Shown one piece after another: positions 1-5,787 of a DNA stretch of 8,234 nucleotides (positions are counted from its first letter, which is position 1; every line of letters starts with the position of its first letter). Origin of the DNA: Thermoleophilaceae bacterium (lineage in GTDB: Bacteria > Actinomycetota > Thermoleophilia > Solirubrobacterales > Thermoleophilaceae); NCBI GenBank assembly GCA_013695855.1, contig JACCZR010000023.1, positions 1 through 8,234 of the forward strand. Direction: 5' to 3'. Below the pieces are notes generated by a model. That model saw only the letters and a list, made by a program, of their open reading frames with translations, searched no databases and had not been told where the DNA came from. The translations under genes and the position numbers were made by a program.

Positions 1-1
1 C

Positions 2-82
2 CAGCTGCACGGCGACAGAGACGAACTCGAAGCCGACCTCCGGGCGCTCCTGGGCTCTAGCTCTAGCCTGTCCCGGGCGTGA
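2..82 (+). CDS. 3' end of an unidentified upstream gene (partial)
   Basis: The frame beginning at base 2 stays open for 26 codons and stops at a TGA (80-82) that overlaps the GTG start of efp by four bases. The same arrangement recurs at other junctions of this operon, which is the main reason to believe the frame is coding. The visible tail is hydrophilic, with a charged stretch (DRDELEADLRALL) that would form an amphipathic helix, followed by a serine-rich end. It does not resemble the C-terminus of the Xaa-Pro peptidases or shikimate-pathway enzymes that often precede efp. No function can be assigned from 26 residues. Confidence 0.45.
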   Translation, partial: QLHGDRDELEADLRALLGSSSSLSRA

Positions 83-639
83 TCACCACCAACCAGTTCA
101 AGAACGGCACCCACATCGAGGTCGACGTAGCCACGTTCAATAGCCTCGACTTCCAGAACGTCAAGCCGGGCATGGGGGGCGCGTTCGTGCGCACCACGCT
201 GCGCCGCCTGCCCGACGGCGCCGTGCTCGACAAGACCTTCCGCGCCGGCGAGAAGTTCCGTCCCATCCGGACTGAGACGCGCCGCATGCAGTTCCTCTAC
301 ACCGACGGCACCGACGCCCACTTCATGGACCTGGAGTCCTACGAGCAGCTGAGCCTTCCCGAGGACTCCGTCGCCGAGCCGCTTCAGTGGATCGTGCCCA
401 ACGAGGAGATCGAGCTGCTCTACGTGGACGAGGAGCCCACCGACGTACAGGTCCCAAGCGCGGTGGAGCTCGCGGTGACCGAAACCGAGCCGGGGGTGCG
501 CGGCGACACCGCCAGTGGCGGCGGCGAGAAGGCGGCCACGCTCGAGTCCGGGGTGGCCGTTCGAGTGCCGCTGTTCGTGAACGTCGGCGACCGCGTGCGC
601 GTGGACACCCGCTCGGGCGCCTACGTCTCGCGCGCGTAG
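79..639 (+). CDS. efp: Elongation factor P with a methionine at the tip position
   Basis: EF-P binds between the ribosomal P and E sites and relieves stalling at consecutive prolines. The 186-residue product has the usual length and three-domain layout: a KOW-like N-domain (about 1-63), a middle OB domain, and a C-terminal OB domain (about 128-186) with the family signature ETEPGVRGDTASGG followed by the conserved K-x-A-T-L-E-S-G. Conserved N-domain elements include FQNVKPG (25-31) and FRAGEKF. The residue at the tip of the P-loop, normally lysine or arginine and often modified, is Met32 here (PGMGG, codon ATG at 172-174). The GTG start overlaps the previous stop as GTGA and gives the standard N-terminus MITTNQFKNG. 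No Shine-Dalgarno is visible. A TAGCCT box at 64-69 could be a weak promoter, but this is speculative. It is followed after 8 bases by nusB. Confidence 0.96.
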   Translation: MITTNQFKNGTHIEVDVATFNSLDFQNVKPGMGGAFVRTTLRRLPDGAVLDKTFRAGEKFRPIRTETRRMQFLYTDGTDAHFMDLESYEQLSLPEDSVAEPLQWIVPNEEIELLYVDEEPTDVQVPSAVELAVTETEPGVRGDTASGGGEKAATLESGVAVRVPLFVNVGDRVRVDTRSGAYVSRA

Positions 640-645
640 GGAGGG
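640..645 (+). promoter_or_regulatory. Ribosome binding site for nusB
   Basis: GGAGGG lies just after the efp stop and ends two bases before the GTG at 648. The spacing is shorter than ideal. It is nevertheless the only purine-rich block near this start, and the start gives the expected NusB N-terminus. Confidence 0.5.
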
Positions 646-647
646 CC

Positions 648-1037
648 GTGCGCCGCTCCGACCAGCGCCGGGCGGCCGTGGTGGCTCTCTACCAATCCGA
701 GGTGACAGGTCGCCCGCCGCTCGAGCTGGTGGAGCGCACCGCCCGGGCCTTCACGCGCGAGATCGTGGAGGGAGTCGAGCGCGACCGTCCCGACCTCGAC
801 GCCGTGATCGAGCACTACTCGGTGGGCTGGTCCCTCGACCGCATCGCGCCGCTGGAGAAGAGCATCCTGCGGGTGGCCCTCCACGAGCTGACGAGCCGCC
901 CGGACGTGCCGCCCGAAGTGGCCATCGACGAGGCGGTCGAGGCGGCCAAGGAGCTCTGCTCGGTCGAGACGCCCAAGTTCGTCAACGGGGTGCTCGGCTC
1001 GGCGCACCGGGCCGCGACCGAGGCGCCGGCACAGTGA
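648..1037 (+). CDS. nusB: Transcription antitermination factor NusB
   Basis: NusB is a small all-helical RNA-binding protein. With NusE (ribosomal protein S10) it binds boxA and supports antitermination of rRNA operons. The 129-residue product is of normal length. It begins MRRSDQRRAAVVALYQSE, matching the basic first helix and 'ALYQ' of the family. It carries the diagnostic C-terminal half: LDRIAPLEKSILRVALHEL (63-81), DVPPEVAIDEAVEAAKE (86-102) and KFVNGVL (110-116). The reading frame is open much further upstream, but that stretch overlaps efp and shows no NusB similarity, so GTG 648 is taken as the start. The stop overlaps the next gene as GTGA (1034-1037). Confidence 0.95.
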   Translation: MRRSDQRRAAVVALYQSEVTGRPPLELVERTARAFTREIVEGVERDRPDLDAVIEHYSVGWSLDRIAPLEKSILRVALHELTSRPDVPPEVAIDEAVEAAKELCSVETPKFVNGVLGSAHRAATEAPAQ

Positions 1038-1231
1038 GCGACCTCGAGAGCCTCTCCGCCGAGCTGGAGGGGCTGGCCGAGCGGCTGCGCTCCGGCGAGC
1101 TCGAGGGCGCACCGGCCGCCGAGGCGGTCGAGCGCTGCGCGGAGTTGGCCGCCCGGCTGGGTGCAGAGCTCGACGCCACCGCCCGGAACACCGAGCGAGG
1201 CGACCTCGAAGGCCAGGAGCGCCTGCTGTGA
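1034..1231 (+). CDS. xseB: Exonuclease VII small subunit-like protein (divergent)
   Basis: XseB is the small subunit of exonuclease VII, which degrades single-stranded DNA; several copies assemble on one XseA. The product has 65 residues and is predicted to be two helices. The family pattern (L-E-x-L-x-x-R-L-x-S-G-E-L, then ten residues, then E-R-x-x-x-L-A) can be laid over residues 11-39 without gaps: LEGLAERLRSGEL, then AVERCAELAARLG. The glycine usually following the second ER is Cys35. Position between nusB and ispA also fits, since xseB commonly precedes ispA. No xseA is present next to it. GTG 1034 overlaps the nusB stop, with GAGG at 1020-1023 as a possible ribosome site. Alternative: an unrelated small coiled-coil protein. 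Confidence 0.62.
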   Translation: MSDLESLSAELEGLAERLRSGELEGAPAAEAVERCAELAARLGAELDATARNTERGDLEGQERLL

Positions 1232-2118
1232 GCACGGCGGCCCACCAAGCCACATACCCGGTCGAGCTGCAAGCGCAGGTCGAGGACTACCTGAGCAGCC
1301 TGGCCTTCACCGACGAGCCCTCGATAACGGGCCTGGTCGAGGCCATGCGCTACTCGCTGCTGGCGGGTGGGAAGCGGATCCGTCCGGTGCTCGCCCTGGC
1401 CACCGGCAAGGCCGTCGGCTGCGACACCCGCGAGCTGCTGCCGCTCGCCGGCGCGCTGGAGATGGTGCACACCTATTCGCTGATCCACGACGACCTGCCC
1501 GCGATGGACGACGACGATCTGCGTCGCGGCCAGCCCACCTGCCACGTGGCCCACGGCGAGGATGTGGCCATCCTGGCCGGCGACGGTCTGTTCGCCGAGG
1601 CGCTGCGGCTGCTGCTGTGCGACCAGGCCGAGGCGCCCGGCCGGGTTCTGGCCGCTGCGCTGGAACTGGTCACCGCCGCGGGCACCGAGGGCATGGTGGG
1701 CGGCCAGTACGTGGACGTGAGCGCGCCCGACGACCTCGAGCCCGAGGCTTTGCGCCGACTGCACGAGCTGAAGACCGGCCGACTGATCGGAGCGTCGGTC
1801 GGCTGCGCATTGTTACTGGCTGGTGAAACCGGTTCTGCCACAATCGCCCTTCGCCGTTTCGCGGCAGAGTTGGGCGTCTTGTTTCAGATCGTCGACGACA
1901 TCCTCGACGTGACCGGCGACGAAGCTGAGCTCGGAAAGCCACGCGGGTCCGACGAGCGCCACGGCAAGCGGACCTATGTGAGCATGTTCGGGCTCGACGA
2001 GGCGCGCCGGCTGGCCGGCGAGTCGCACGCCAAGTCCCGCGCCGCTCTGGCCGAGGCCGGCGGACACACCCAGGAGCTGGAACGAATCTCCGACTACATC
2101 CTCACCCGCCAGACGTGA
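1228..2118 (+). CDS. ispA: Short-chain polyprenyl diphosphate synthase (farnesyl diphosphate synthase type)
   Basis: This enzyme condenses isopentenyl diphosphate with allylic diphosphates to make C15 (possibly C20) prenyl diphosphates, in the cytoplasm. The 296-residue product has GGKRIRP (47-53), the first aspartate-rich motif DDLPAMD (88-94) with the two-residue insertion of bacterial type II enzymes, KTG (182-184) and the second aspartate motif DDILD (223-227). The stretch before the first motif, HTYSLIHDD, is nearly that of E. coli IspA, with tyrosine five residues upstream. This favours farnesyl diphosphate, though geranylgeranyl diphosphate cannot be excluded. AGGAG at 1215-1219 and a GTGA overlap with xseB support GTG 1228. 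It is joined to dxs by another GTGA, linking chain elongation to precursor supply. A stretch at 1807-1884 has codon use unlike the rest of the gene. Confidence 0.94.
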   Translation: MSTAAHQATYPVELQAQVEDYLSSLAFTDEPSITGLVEAMRYSLLAGGKRIRPVLALATGKAVGCDTRELLPLAGALEMVHTYSLIHDDLPAMDDDDLRRGQPTCHVAHGEDVAILAGDGLFAEALRLLLCDQAEAPGRVLAAALELVTAAGTEGMVGGQYVDVSAPDDLEPEALRRLHELKTGRLIGASVGCALLLAGETGSATIALRRFAAELGVLFQIVDDILDVTGDEAELGKPRGSDERHGKRTYVSMFGLDEARRLAGESHAKSRAALAEAGGHTQELERISDYILTRQT

Positions 2119-4058
2119 CCACGCTGCTCGACGAGATCGACGGACCGGACGACCTCAAGGGCCGCTCCGATGACGAGCTCCAGCAGGTGGCGCAGGAGGT
2201 CCGCGAGCTGATCATCGACACGATCGGCGAGATCGGCGGCCACTTCGGGGCCAACCTCGGCACCTGCGAGCTCTCGGTGGCGCTGCACAGCCTGCTCGAC
2301 TCCCCCACCGACAAGGTGCTCTGGGATGTCGGTCACCAGGCCTATCCCCACAAGGTCCTCACCGGTCGCCGCGATCAGCTCGACACCATCCGCAAGTACG
2401 GCGGCCTTGCGCCCTTCTGCTCGATTCACGAGTCCGAGCACGACATCATGGGCGCGGGCCACGCCTCCACCTCGGTCTCCTACGCCGTCGGGCTCAAGGA
2501 GGCCATGCGCCAAGGCCGGGGTGCAGACGGCAGGGTCGTGGCGGTGATCGGCGACGGCGCCCTGACGGGCGGCGTGGCCTTCGAGGCGCTGCACAACGCC
2601 GGTGGCATGGACCTGCCGATCGTGATCGTGCTCAACGACAACGGCATGTCGATCGCCCCGAACGTGGGCTCGCTCTCGCGCTTGTTCACACGGGCGCGGC
2701 TGAACCCCAAGCTGCACCGAGCGCGCGAGGACGTCGAGGAGGGCCTGACCAAGCTGCCGGCAGGGATCGGGCGCCGCATCGGGCACCTGGGGCCCGTGCT
2801 CAAGGAGTCGCTCAAGGCCTACTGGGCCCCCGGGCTGTTCTTCGAGGAGCTCAACCTGGCCTACGTCGGCATCGTCGACGGCCACGACGTCTCGGCTCTG
2901 CGGGAGGCCATCGGTGAGGCGCTGGAGGCCGAGCGCCCCGTGGTGGTGCACATCAAGACCGTGAAGGGCAAGGGCTTCGAGCCCGCCGAGGGCGGCGGGC
3001 TGGAGGGCATGGAGACCTGGCACGCTGCCAAGGCCAACGCCATCCTCAACCGCGCCCCCGCGCCGAAGAAGTCCGAGGCGCCCACGGCGCCCGTCGCCCC
3101 GCAGTACACGAAGGTCTTCGGCGAGTCTCTGGTCGAGGAGTGCCGGCGCGACGAGCGGGTGGTGGGCATCACCGCCGCCATGAACTCGGGGACCGGCCTG
3201 AACATCCTCCAAAAGGAGCTGCCCGACCGCTACTACGACGTGGGCATCGCCGAGCAGCACGCGGTCCTCTTCGCCGCCGGCCTGGCCCTCCAAGGCGCCA
3301 AGCCCGTGGCCGCCATCTACTCAACCTTCCTGCAGCGCGGCTACGACCAGATCGTCCACGACGTCTGCCTGCAGAACCTCAACGTGGTATTCGCCATGGA
3401 CCGCGCCGGCCTGGTGGGCGACGACGGGCCCACCCACCACGGCGCCTTCGACATCTCCTGGCAGCGCTGCCTGCCCAACATCACCCTGATGGCCCCGCGC
3501 GACGAGGCCGAGCTCAAGCACATGCTTCACACCGCGCTCGTCTACGACGACGGGCCGGTCTCGCTGCGCTACCCGCGCGGCGAGGGGGAGGGCGTCGCGC
3601 TGCCCGAGACCCCGGAGGTGCTCGAGATCGGCTGCGGCGAGGTGCTGCGCGAGGGCTCCCGCGTCGCCTTTCTCGGCTACGGCTACGGGGTGTCGGTGGC
3701 GCTGGGCGCAGCCGGGCTCCTGGAGGACGAGCACGGCATCGAGGCCACGGTCGCCGACGCCCGCTTCGCCAAGCCCCTGGACGCGGAGCTGATCGCGCGG
3801 CTGGTACACGAGCACGAGGTGCTCGTGACCGTGGAGGAGAACGCGCTGGCGGGCGGCTTCGGATCAGCGGTGCTCGAGCACCTGGCCGACCGCGACCTGT
3901 TGGGCTCGACCCGCGTGATGCGCTTCGGGCTGCCCGACCGCTACGTGACCCACGGCAAGCCCGCGCTATTGCGCGAGGAGGTGGGCCTCACGCCCGAGGC
4001 CGTGGCCGAGCGGGTGGCCGACGCCGTGCTGGCGCCCAGCACTCCCGTCCTGGCCTAG
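2115..4058 (+). CDS. dxs: 1-deoxy-D-xylulose-5-phosphate synthase
   Basis: DXS joins pyruvate and glyceraldehyde 3-phosphate, using thiamine diphosphate and Mg2+, to give 1-deoxyxylulose 5-phosphate, the entry step of the MEP isoprenoid pathway. The 647-residue product is full length. Landmarks: GGHFGANLG (41-49, catalytic His43), WDVGHQAYPHK (70-80), a GHAST motif (115-119), the thiamine-diphosphate motif GDG (146-148) to NDN (174-176), the KGKGFEPAE loop (284-292), the general-base region DVGIAEQHAV (375-384, Glu380), DRAGLVGDDGPTHHGAFD (429-446, His441) and RYPRG (485-489). Domains run thiamine-binding, transketolase pyrimidine-binding, then C-terminal transketolase fold. GTG 2115 overlaps the ispA stop as GTGA; no Shine-Dalgarno is seen, so translation is probably coupled. 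It is the last gene of the block and converges on a minus-strand gene. Confidence 0.97.
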   Translation: MTTLLDEIDGPDDLKGRSDDELQQVAQEVRELIIDTIGEIGGHFGANLGTCELSVALHSLLDSPTDKVLWDVGHQAYPHKVLTGRRDQLDTIRKYGGLAPFCSIHESEHDIMGAGHASTSVSYAVGLKEAMRQGRGADGRVVAVIGDGALTGGVAFEALHNAGGMDLPIVIVLNDNGMSIAPNVGSLSRLFTRARLNPKLHRAREDVEEGLTKLPAGIGRRIGHLGPVLKESLKAYWAPGLFFEELNLAYVGIVDGHDVSALREAIGEALEAERPVVVHIKTVKGKGFEPAEGGGLEGMETWHAAKANAILNRAPAPKKSEAPTAPVAPQYTKVFGESLVEECRRDERVVGITAAMNSGTGLNILQKELPDRYYDVGIAEQHAVLFAAGLALQGAKPVAAIYSTFLQRGYDQIVHDVCLQNLNVVFAMDRAGLVGDDGPTHHGAFDISWQRCLPNITLMAPRDEAELKHMLHTALVYDDGPVSLRYPRGEGEGVALPETPEVLEIGCGEVLREGSRVAFLGYGYGVSVALGAAGLLEDEHGIEATVADARFAKPLDAELIARLVHEHEVLVTVEENALAGGFGSAVLEHLADRDLLGSTRVMRFGLPDRYVTHGKPALLREEVGLTPEAVAERVADAVLAPSTPVLA

Positions 4059-4104
4059 CGGGAGGGGCGCATCGGTCGACGGCCGGGGGAGCACCACACC
4101 CACC

Positions 4105-4136
4105 AAAAGAAACGACCCGCCGAAGCGGGCCGTTTC
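4105..4136 (-). terminator. Rho-independent terminator with UUCG loop for the minus-strand genes
   Basis: Bases 4109-4120 and 4125-4136 form a 12-bp stem around a four-base loop. Read on the minus strand, the loop is UUCG closed by C-G, an especially stable tetraloop, and the single A/C mismatch of the plus strand becomes a G-U pair. The stem ends in UUUC and is followed by UUUU (4108-4105), a short U-tract. On the plus strand there is no U-run after the stem, so it primarily serves the membrane protein gene ending at 4163. It may also block transcription leaving dxs. Confidence 0.82.
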
Positions 4137-4162
4137 CGAGGGAGGAGTACTGCGTATGTGAT

Positions 4163-4540
4163 CTATTGGAGGAAGCTTGGGGTGGCCGGGCCGGCCGAGT
4201 AGCGCGTGACCGCGCTCAGAGTCAGCTGGACGAGTCCGACCACGAAGAAGAAGAGGGCCGCGCCGGCCTCGCCGCCGGCGCCGAAGGCCACAGCAGCGAA
4301 CACCAGGCCGAGAGCCAGGCCGAGGTCGTAGGCGGCGTGGGCTGAGAGCGGAAGGGTGGCCCTGCCCTCGGAAGCGGCGCCGGCCAAGCCGAGGCCGATG
4401 GCCAGTATCCCGACGCCAACGCCGACGACGATCGCGCCCACGCTCAGGCCGAGCGCGAAAGGCACGGCGAGCAGCACCGAGCCCACGGCGACCAGGAGCC
4501 CGGCCCGAAGGCCCGGCGATACGAGGCGGAAGAAGCTCAT
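4163..4540 (-). CDS. Small four-helix membrane protein, function unknown
   Basis: I do not recognise this 125-residue protein. It is very hydrophobic, with four likely membrane helices at about 13-31, 34-55, 70-88 and 93-111. A short polar loop between helices 2 and 3 contains SEGR (57-60) and LPLSAHAAYD (63-72), with His68 and Asp72 at the start of helix 3. The two helix pairs may be an internal repeat, loosely reminiscent of SPW-repeat proteins, but no SPW motif is present. The ATG at 4540 has no Shine-Dalgarno. A TACGTT box ends seven bases before it, and a perfect CRP-type palindrome lies further upstream, suggesting a leaderless transcript under cyclic-nucleotide-type control. It lies 77 bases downstream of the AI-2E gene on the same strand and is followed by a strong terminator. 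Coding is supported by the clean membrane pattern; the role is open. Confidence 0.78.
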   Translation of the reverse strand: MSFFRLVSPGLRAGLLVAVGSVLLAVPFALGLSVGAIVVGVGVGILAIGLGLAGAASEGRATLPLSAHAAYDLGLALGLVFAAVAFGAGGEAGAALFFFVVGLVQLTLSAVTRYSAGPATPSFLQ

Positions 4541-4547
4541 CGCTCTG

Positions 4548-4553
4548 AACGTA
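4548..4553 (-). promoter_or_regulatory. Predicted -10 box of the small membrane protein gene
   Basis: TACGTT on the minus strand fits the actinobacterial TAnnnT -10 pattern. Its last T is followed by seven bases and then the ATG at 4540. Transcription would therefore begin at 4541 or 4540, making the mRNA leaderless, in line with the absence of a Shine-Dalgarno. The motif alone is weak; the position of the CRP-type site relative to it raises its credibility. Confidence 0.5.
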
Positions 4554-4571
4554 GCCGCGATGAAAGGGGTC

Positions 4572-4613
4572 GAGTGTGAGGGCGATCACATGGGCGCAAG
4601 GCCGATCACACTC
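4572..4613. repeat. Inverted and direct repeats around the operator
   Basis: GAGTGTGA (4572-4579) has an exact inverted copy TCACACTC at 4606-4613. CGATCACA occurs twice in direct orientation, at 4583-4590 and 4603-4610, exactly 20 bases apart, close to two helical turns. The second copy provides an extra TCACA half-site without a good partner half. This could be a second, weaker binding position for the same regulator. Confidence 0.5.
4575..4590. promoter_or_regulatory. CRP/FNR-family operator, perfect TGTGA-N6-TCACA
   Basis: Both five-base half-sites match the consensus of CRP-type regulators (known for E. coli CRP, mycobacterial Crp and corynebacterial GlxR) without mismatch, separated by six bases. 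Its centre is 41.5 bases upstream of the predicted start of transcription at 4541, the classical class II activator position. The likely target is the small membrane protein gene (minus strand). The upstream AI-2E gene stops at 4618, so the site lies between the two genes and outside coding sequence. Confidence 0.68.
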
Positions 4614-4617
4614 TGGG

Positions 4618-5697
4618 TCAGGTGGGCGCCGCGCGTGGCTTCTCGCGCAGGTAGGCGGCGGCCGAGCTGGTCACCGCCGCCACGGGCACGGCGATGAACG
4701 CTCCCGCCACGCCGGCAAGGACGGCGCCCGCCGTAACCGAGAGCAGGATCGTCACCGGGTGGAGCTTCACCGCCCGGCCCACCACGAGCGGGTGGACCAC
4801 GTCGCCGTCGATCTGCTGGATCACGAACGTGGCCACCACCACGATTCCCGCCTCCAGGGGCCCCAGCGACACCAGGGCCACCAGGGCAGATACGAGTCCG
4901 GCGACGGTGGCCCCCACGACCGGGATGAAGGCGCCGAGGTAGGTCAGGCAGGCCAGGGGCACCACGAGGGGGACCCCCACGACGATGAGCACGAGCGAGA
5001 TCAGCGCGGTGTCCACCAGCGCCACCACGGCGATGCCCCCGAGGTAGGCACTCAGGGTGCTCCAGCCGCGGTCGCCGATCTCGCGCAGGTCGTGGCGCAC
5101 CGGTCCCGAGAAGAAACCGGTCAGCCATCTCCACATATAGCCGCCGTCCTTTAGGAAGAAGAAGGTCAGGACGAGCGCGAGCAGGGCGCCGGCCACCACC
5201 TCTCCCACGAAGACCGCACCGCTGAGAACATGGCGCGTGATGGCCCCACTGTCGGTGCCGAGCTGGTCCTGAGCGCGGTCGAGGGCGCGGTTTATGTCCT
5301 TGCGGTCCAGTGCGAGTGGACCGCCCGAGAGGCTGTCGGTCACCTCGGTGATGCCCTCGCGGACACGGTCGTCGACCTGCCCGAACTCGCCGGCCAGCGA
5401 GGGCGCGACGGCGACCACCAGGACCACCACCGCCGCCACTGAGCCGAACAGCATCACGAAGGCAGCGATCCCGGCCGGTGCGCCGCGGGCGCGCAGGAAG
5501 CGGGTGGGCCGGTTGAGCAGGGCGGTGGCGAAGAGCGCCAGGATCACCGGCAGGACGATCAGCCGAACCTGCGCGAGCGCATAGATCACGACGATGACGC
5601 CGGCGGTCACCACCAGCAGCCGCCAGGAGAGAGCCGCGGCGTCGTCCAGCCAGCGTGGGATCCGGGGGTGGCGCTCAGGCGGGTCCAGAACTCCCAC
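4618..5697 (-). CDS. AI-2E family transporter-like membrane protein (TqsA/YdiK/PerM type)
   Basis: The 359-residue product has the architecture of the AI-2E transporter family, whose members are proposed exporters of small molecules or ions; substrates are known for few, so none is inferred here. Two hydrophobic segments near the N-terminus (about 27-60) and one at about 77-100 precede a soluble amphipathic region (about 101-155, with EFGQVDDRVREGITEV). Further membrane segments follow from about 157 onward. The family C-terminal signature is clear: GAFIPVVGATVAGL (255-268), QQIDGDVVHPLVVGRAVKLHP (from 294) and GAFIAVPVAA (332-341). The open frame continues upstream to 6393 but there runs antisense to tlyA. 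GTG 5697 gives a normal family length; GTG 5748 (376 residues) and CTG 5688 are possible. No Shine-Dalgarno is seen. It is divergent from tlyA with a gap of about 90 bases. Confidence 0.88.
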   Translation of the reverse strand: MGVLDPPERHPRIPRWLDDAAALSWRLLVVTAGVIVVIYALAQVRLIVLPVILALFATALLNRPTRFLRARGAPAGIAAFVMLFGSVAAVVVLVVAVAPSLAGEFGQVDDRVREGITEVTDSLSGGPLALDRKDINRALDRAQDQLGTDSGAITRHVLSGAVFVGEVVAGALLALVLTFFFLKDGGYMWRWLTGFFSGPVRHDLREIGDRGWSTLSAYLGGIAVVALVDTALISLVLIVVGVPLVVPLACLTYLGAFIPVVGATVAGLVSALVALVSLGPLEAGIVVVATFVIQQIDGDVVHPLVVGRAVKLHPVTILLSVTAGAVLAGVAGAFIAVPVAAVTSSAAAYLREKPRAAPT

Positions 5698-5775
5698 CGT
5701 AACCGCGCTGGCGGAGGAGCACAGGCCGGGCGTCGGCCGGCCGAGCACCGCTCGCTCGATCCACTCACCGCCGGG

Positions 5776-5781
5776 TACCCT
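5776..5781 (+). promoter_or_regulatory. Predicted -10 box of tlyA, leaderless start
   Basis: TACCCT fits the TAnnnT -10 pattern, and six bases separate it from the GTG start of tlyA at 5788. That puts transcription start on the first base of the start codon. No Shine-Dalgarno precedes tlyA and no convincing -35 element is seen. The surrounding gap, 5698-5787, between the divergent AI-2E and tlyA genes must hold both promoters; I find nothing else recognisable there. Confidence 0.5.
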
Positions 5782-5787
5782 GCGGCG

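Noticed and set aside
387..647. Upstream extension of the nusB frame
   Set aside because: It overlaps efp and encodes arginine/glycine-rich nonsense; NusB similarity begins exactly at GTG 648.
2090..2125. Thiamine-diphosphate riboswitch before dxs
   Set aside because: dxs overlaps ispA, leaving no leader for a riboswitch, and no aptamer-like sequence is seen.
2094..3293. 399-codon open frame on the minus strand opposite dxs
   Set aside because: It lies wholly antisense to a clear full-length DXS, its composition (V, G, H, L rich) is typical of high-GC shadow frames, and it shows no recognisable motif.
4140..4202. Strong GGGAGGAG followed by ATG-TGA (4156-4161) and a 14-codon frame from GTG 4158
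   Set aside because: A start-stop and a tiny frame with nothing downstream in the same direction. The purine run is most likely chance, so I do not call a leader peptide.
3140..4345. 401-codon plus-strand frame running through dxs into the terminator region
   Set aside because: Arginine, alanine and proline-rich out-of-frame translation of dxs with no motifs; it continues across a terminator and antisense to another gene.
4576..5154. Plus-strand frame (192 codons) opposite the AI-2E gene
   Set aside because: Histidine, arginine and aspartate-rich antisense translation with no family features.
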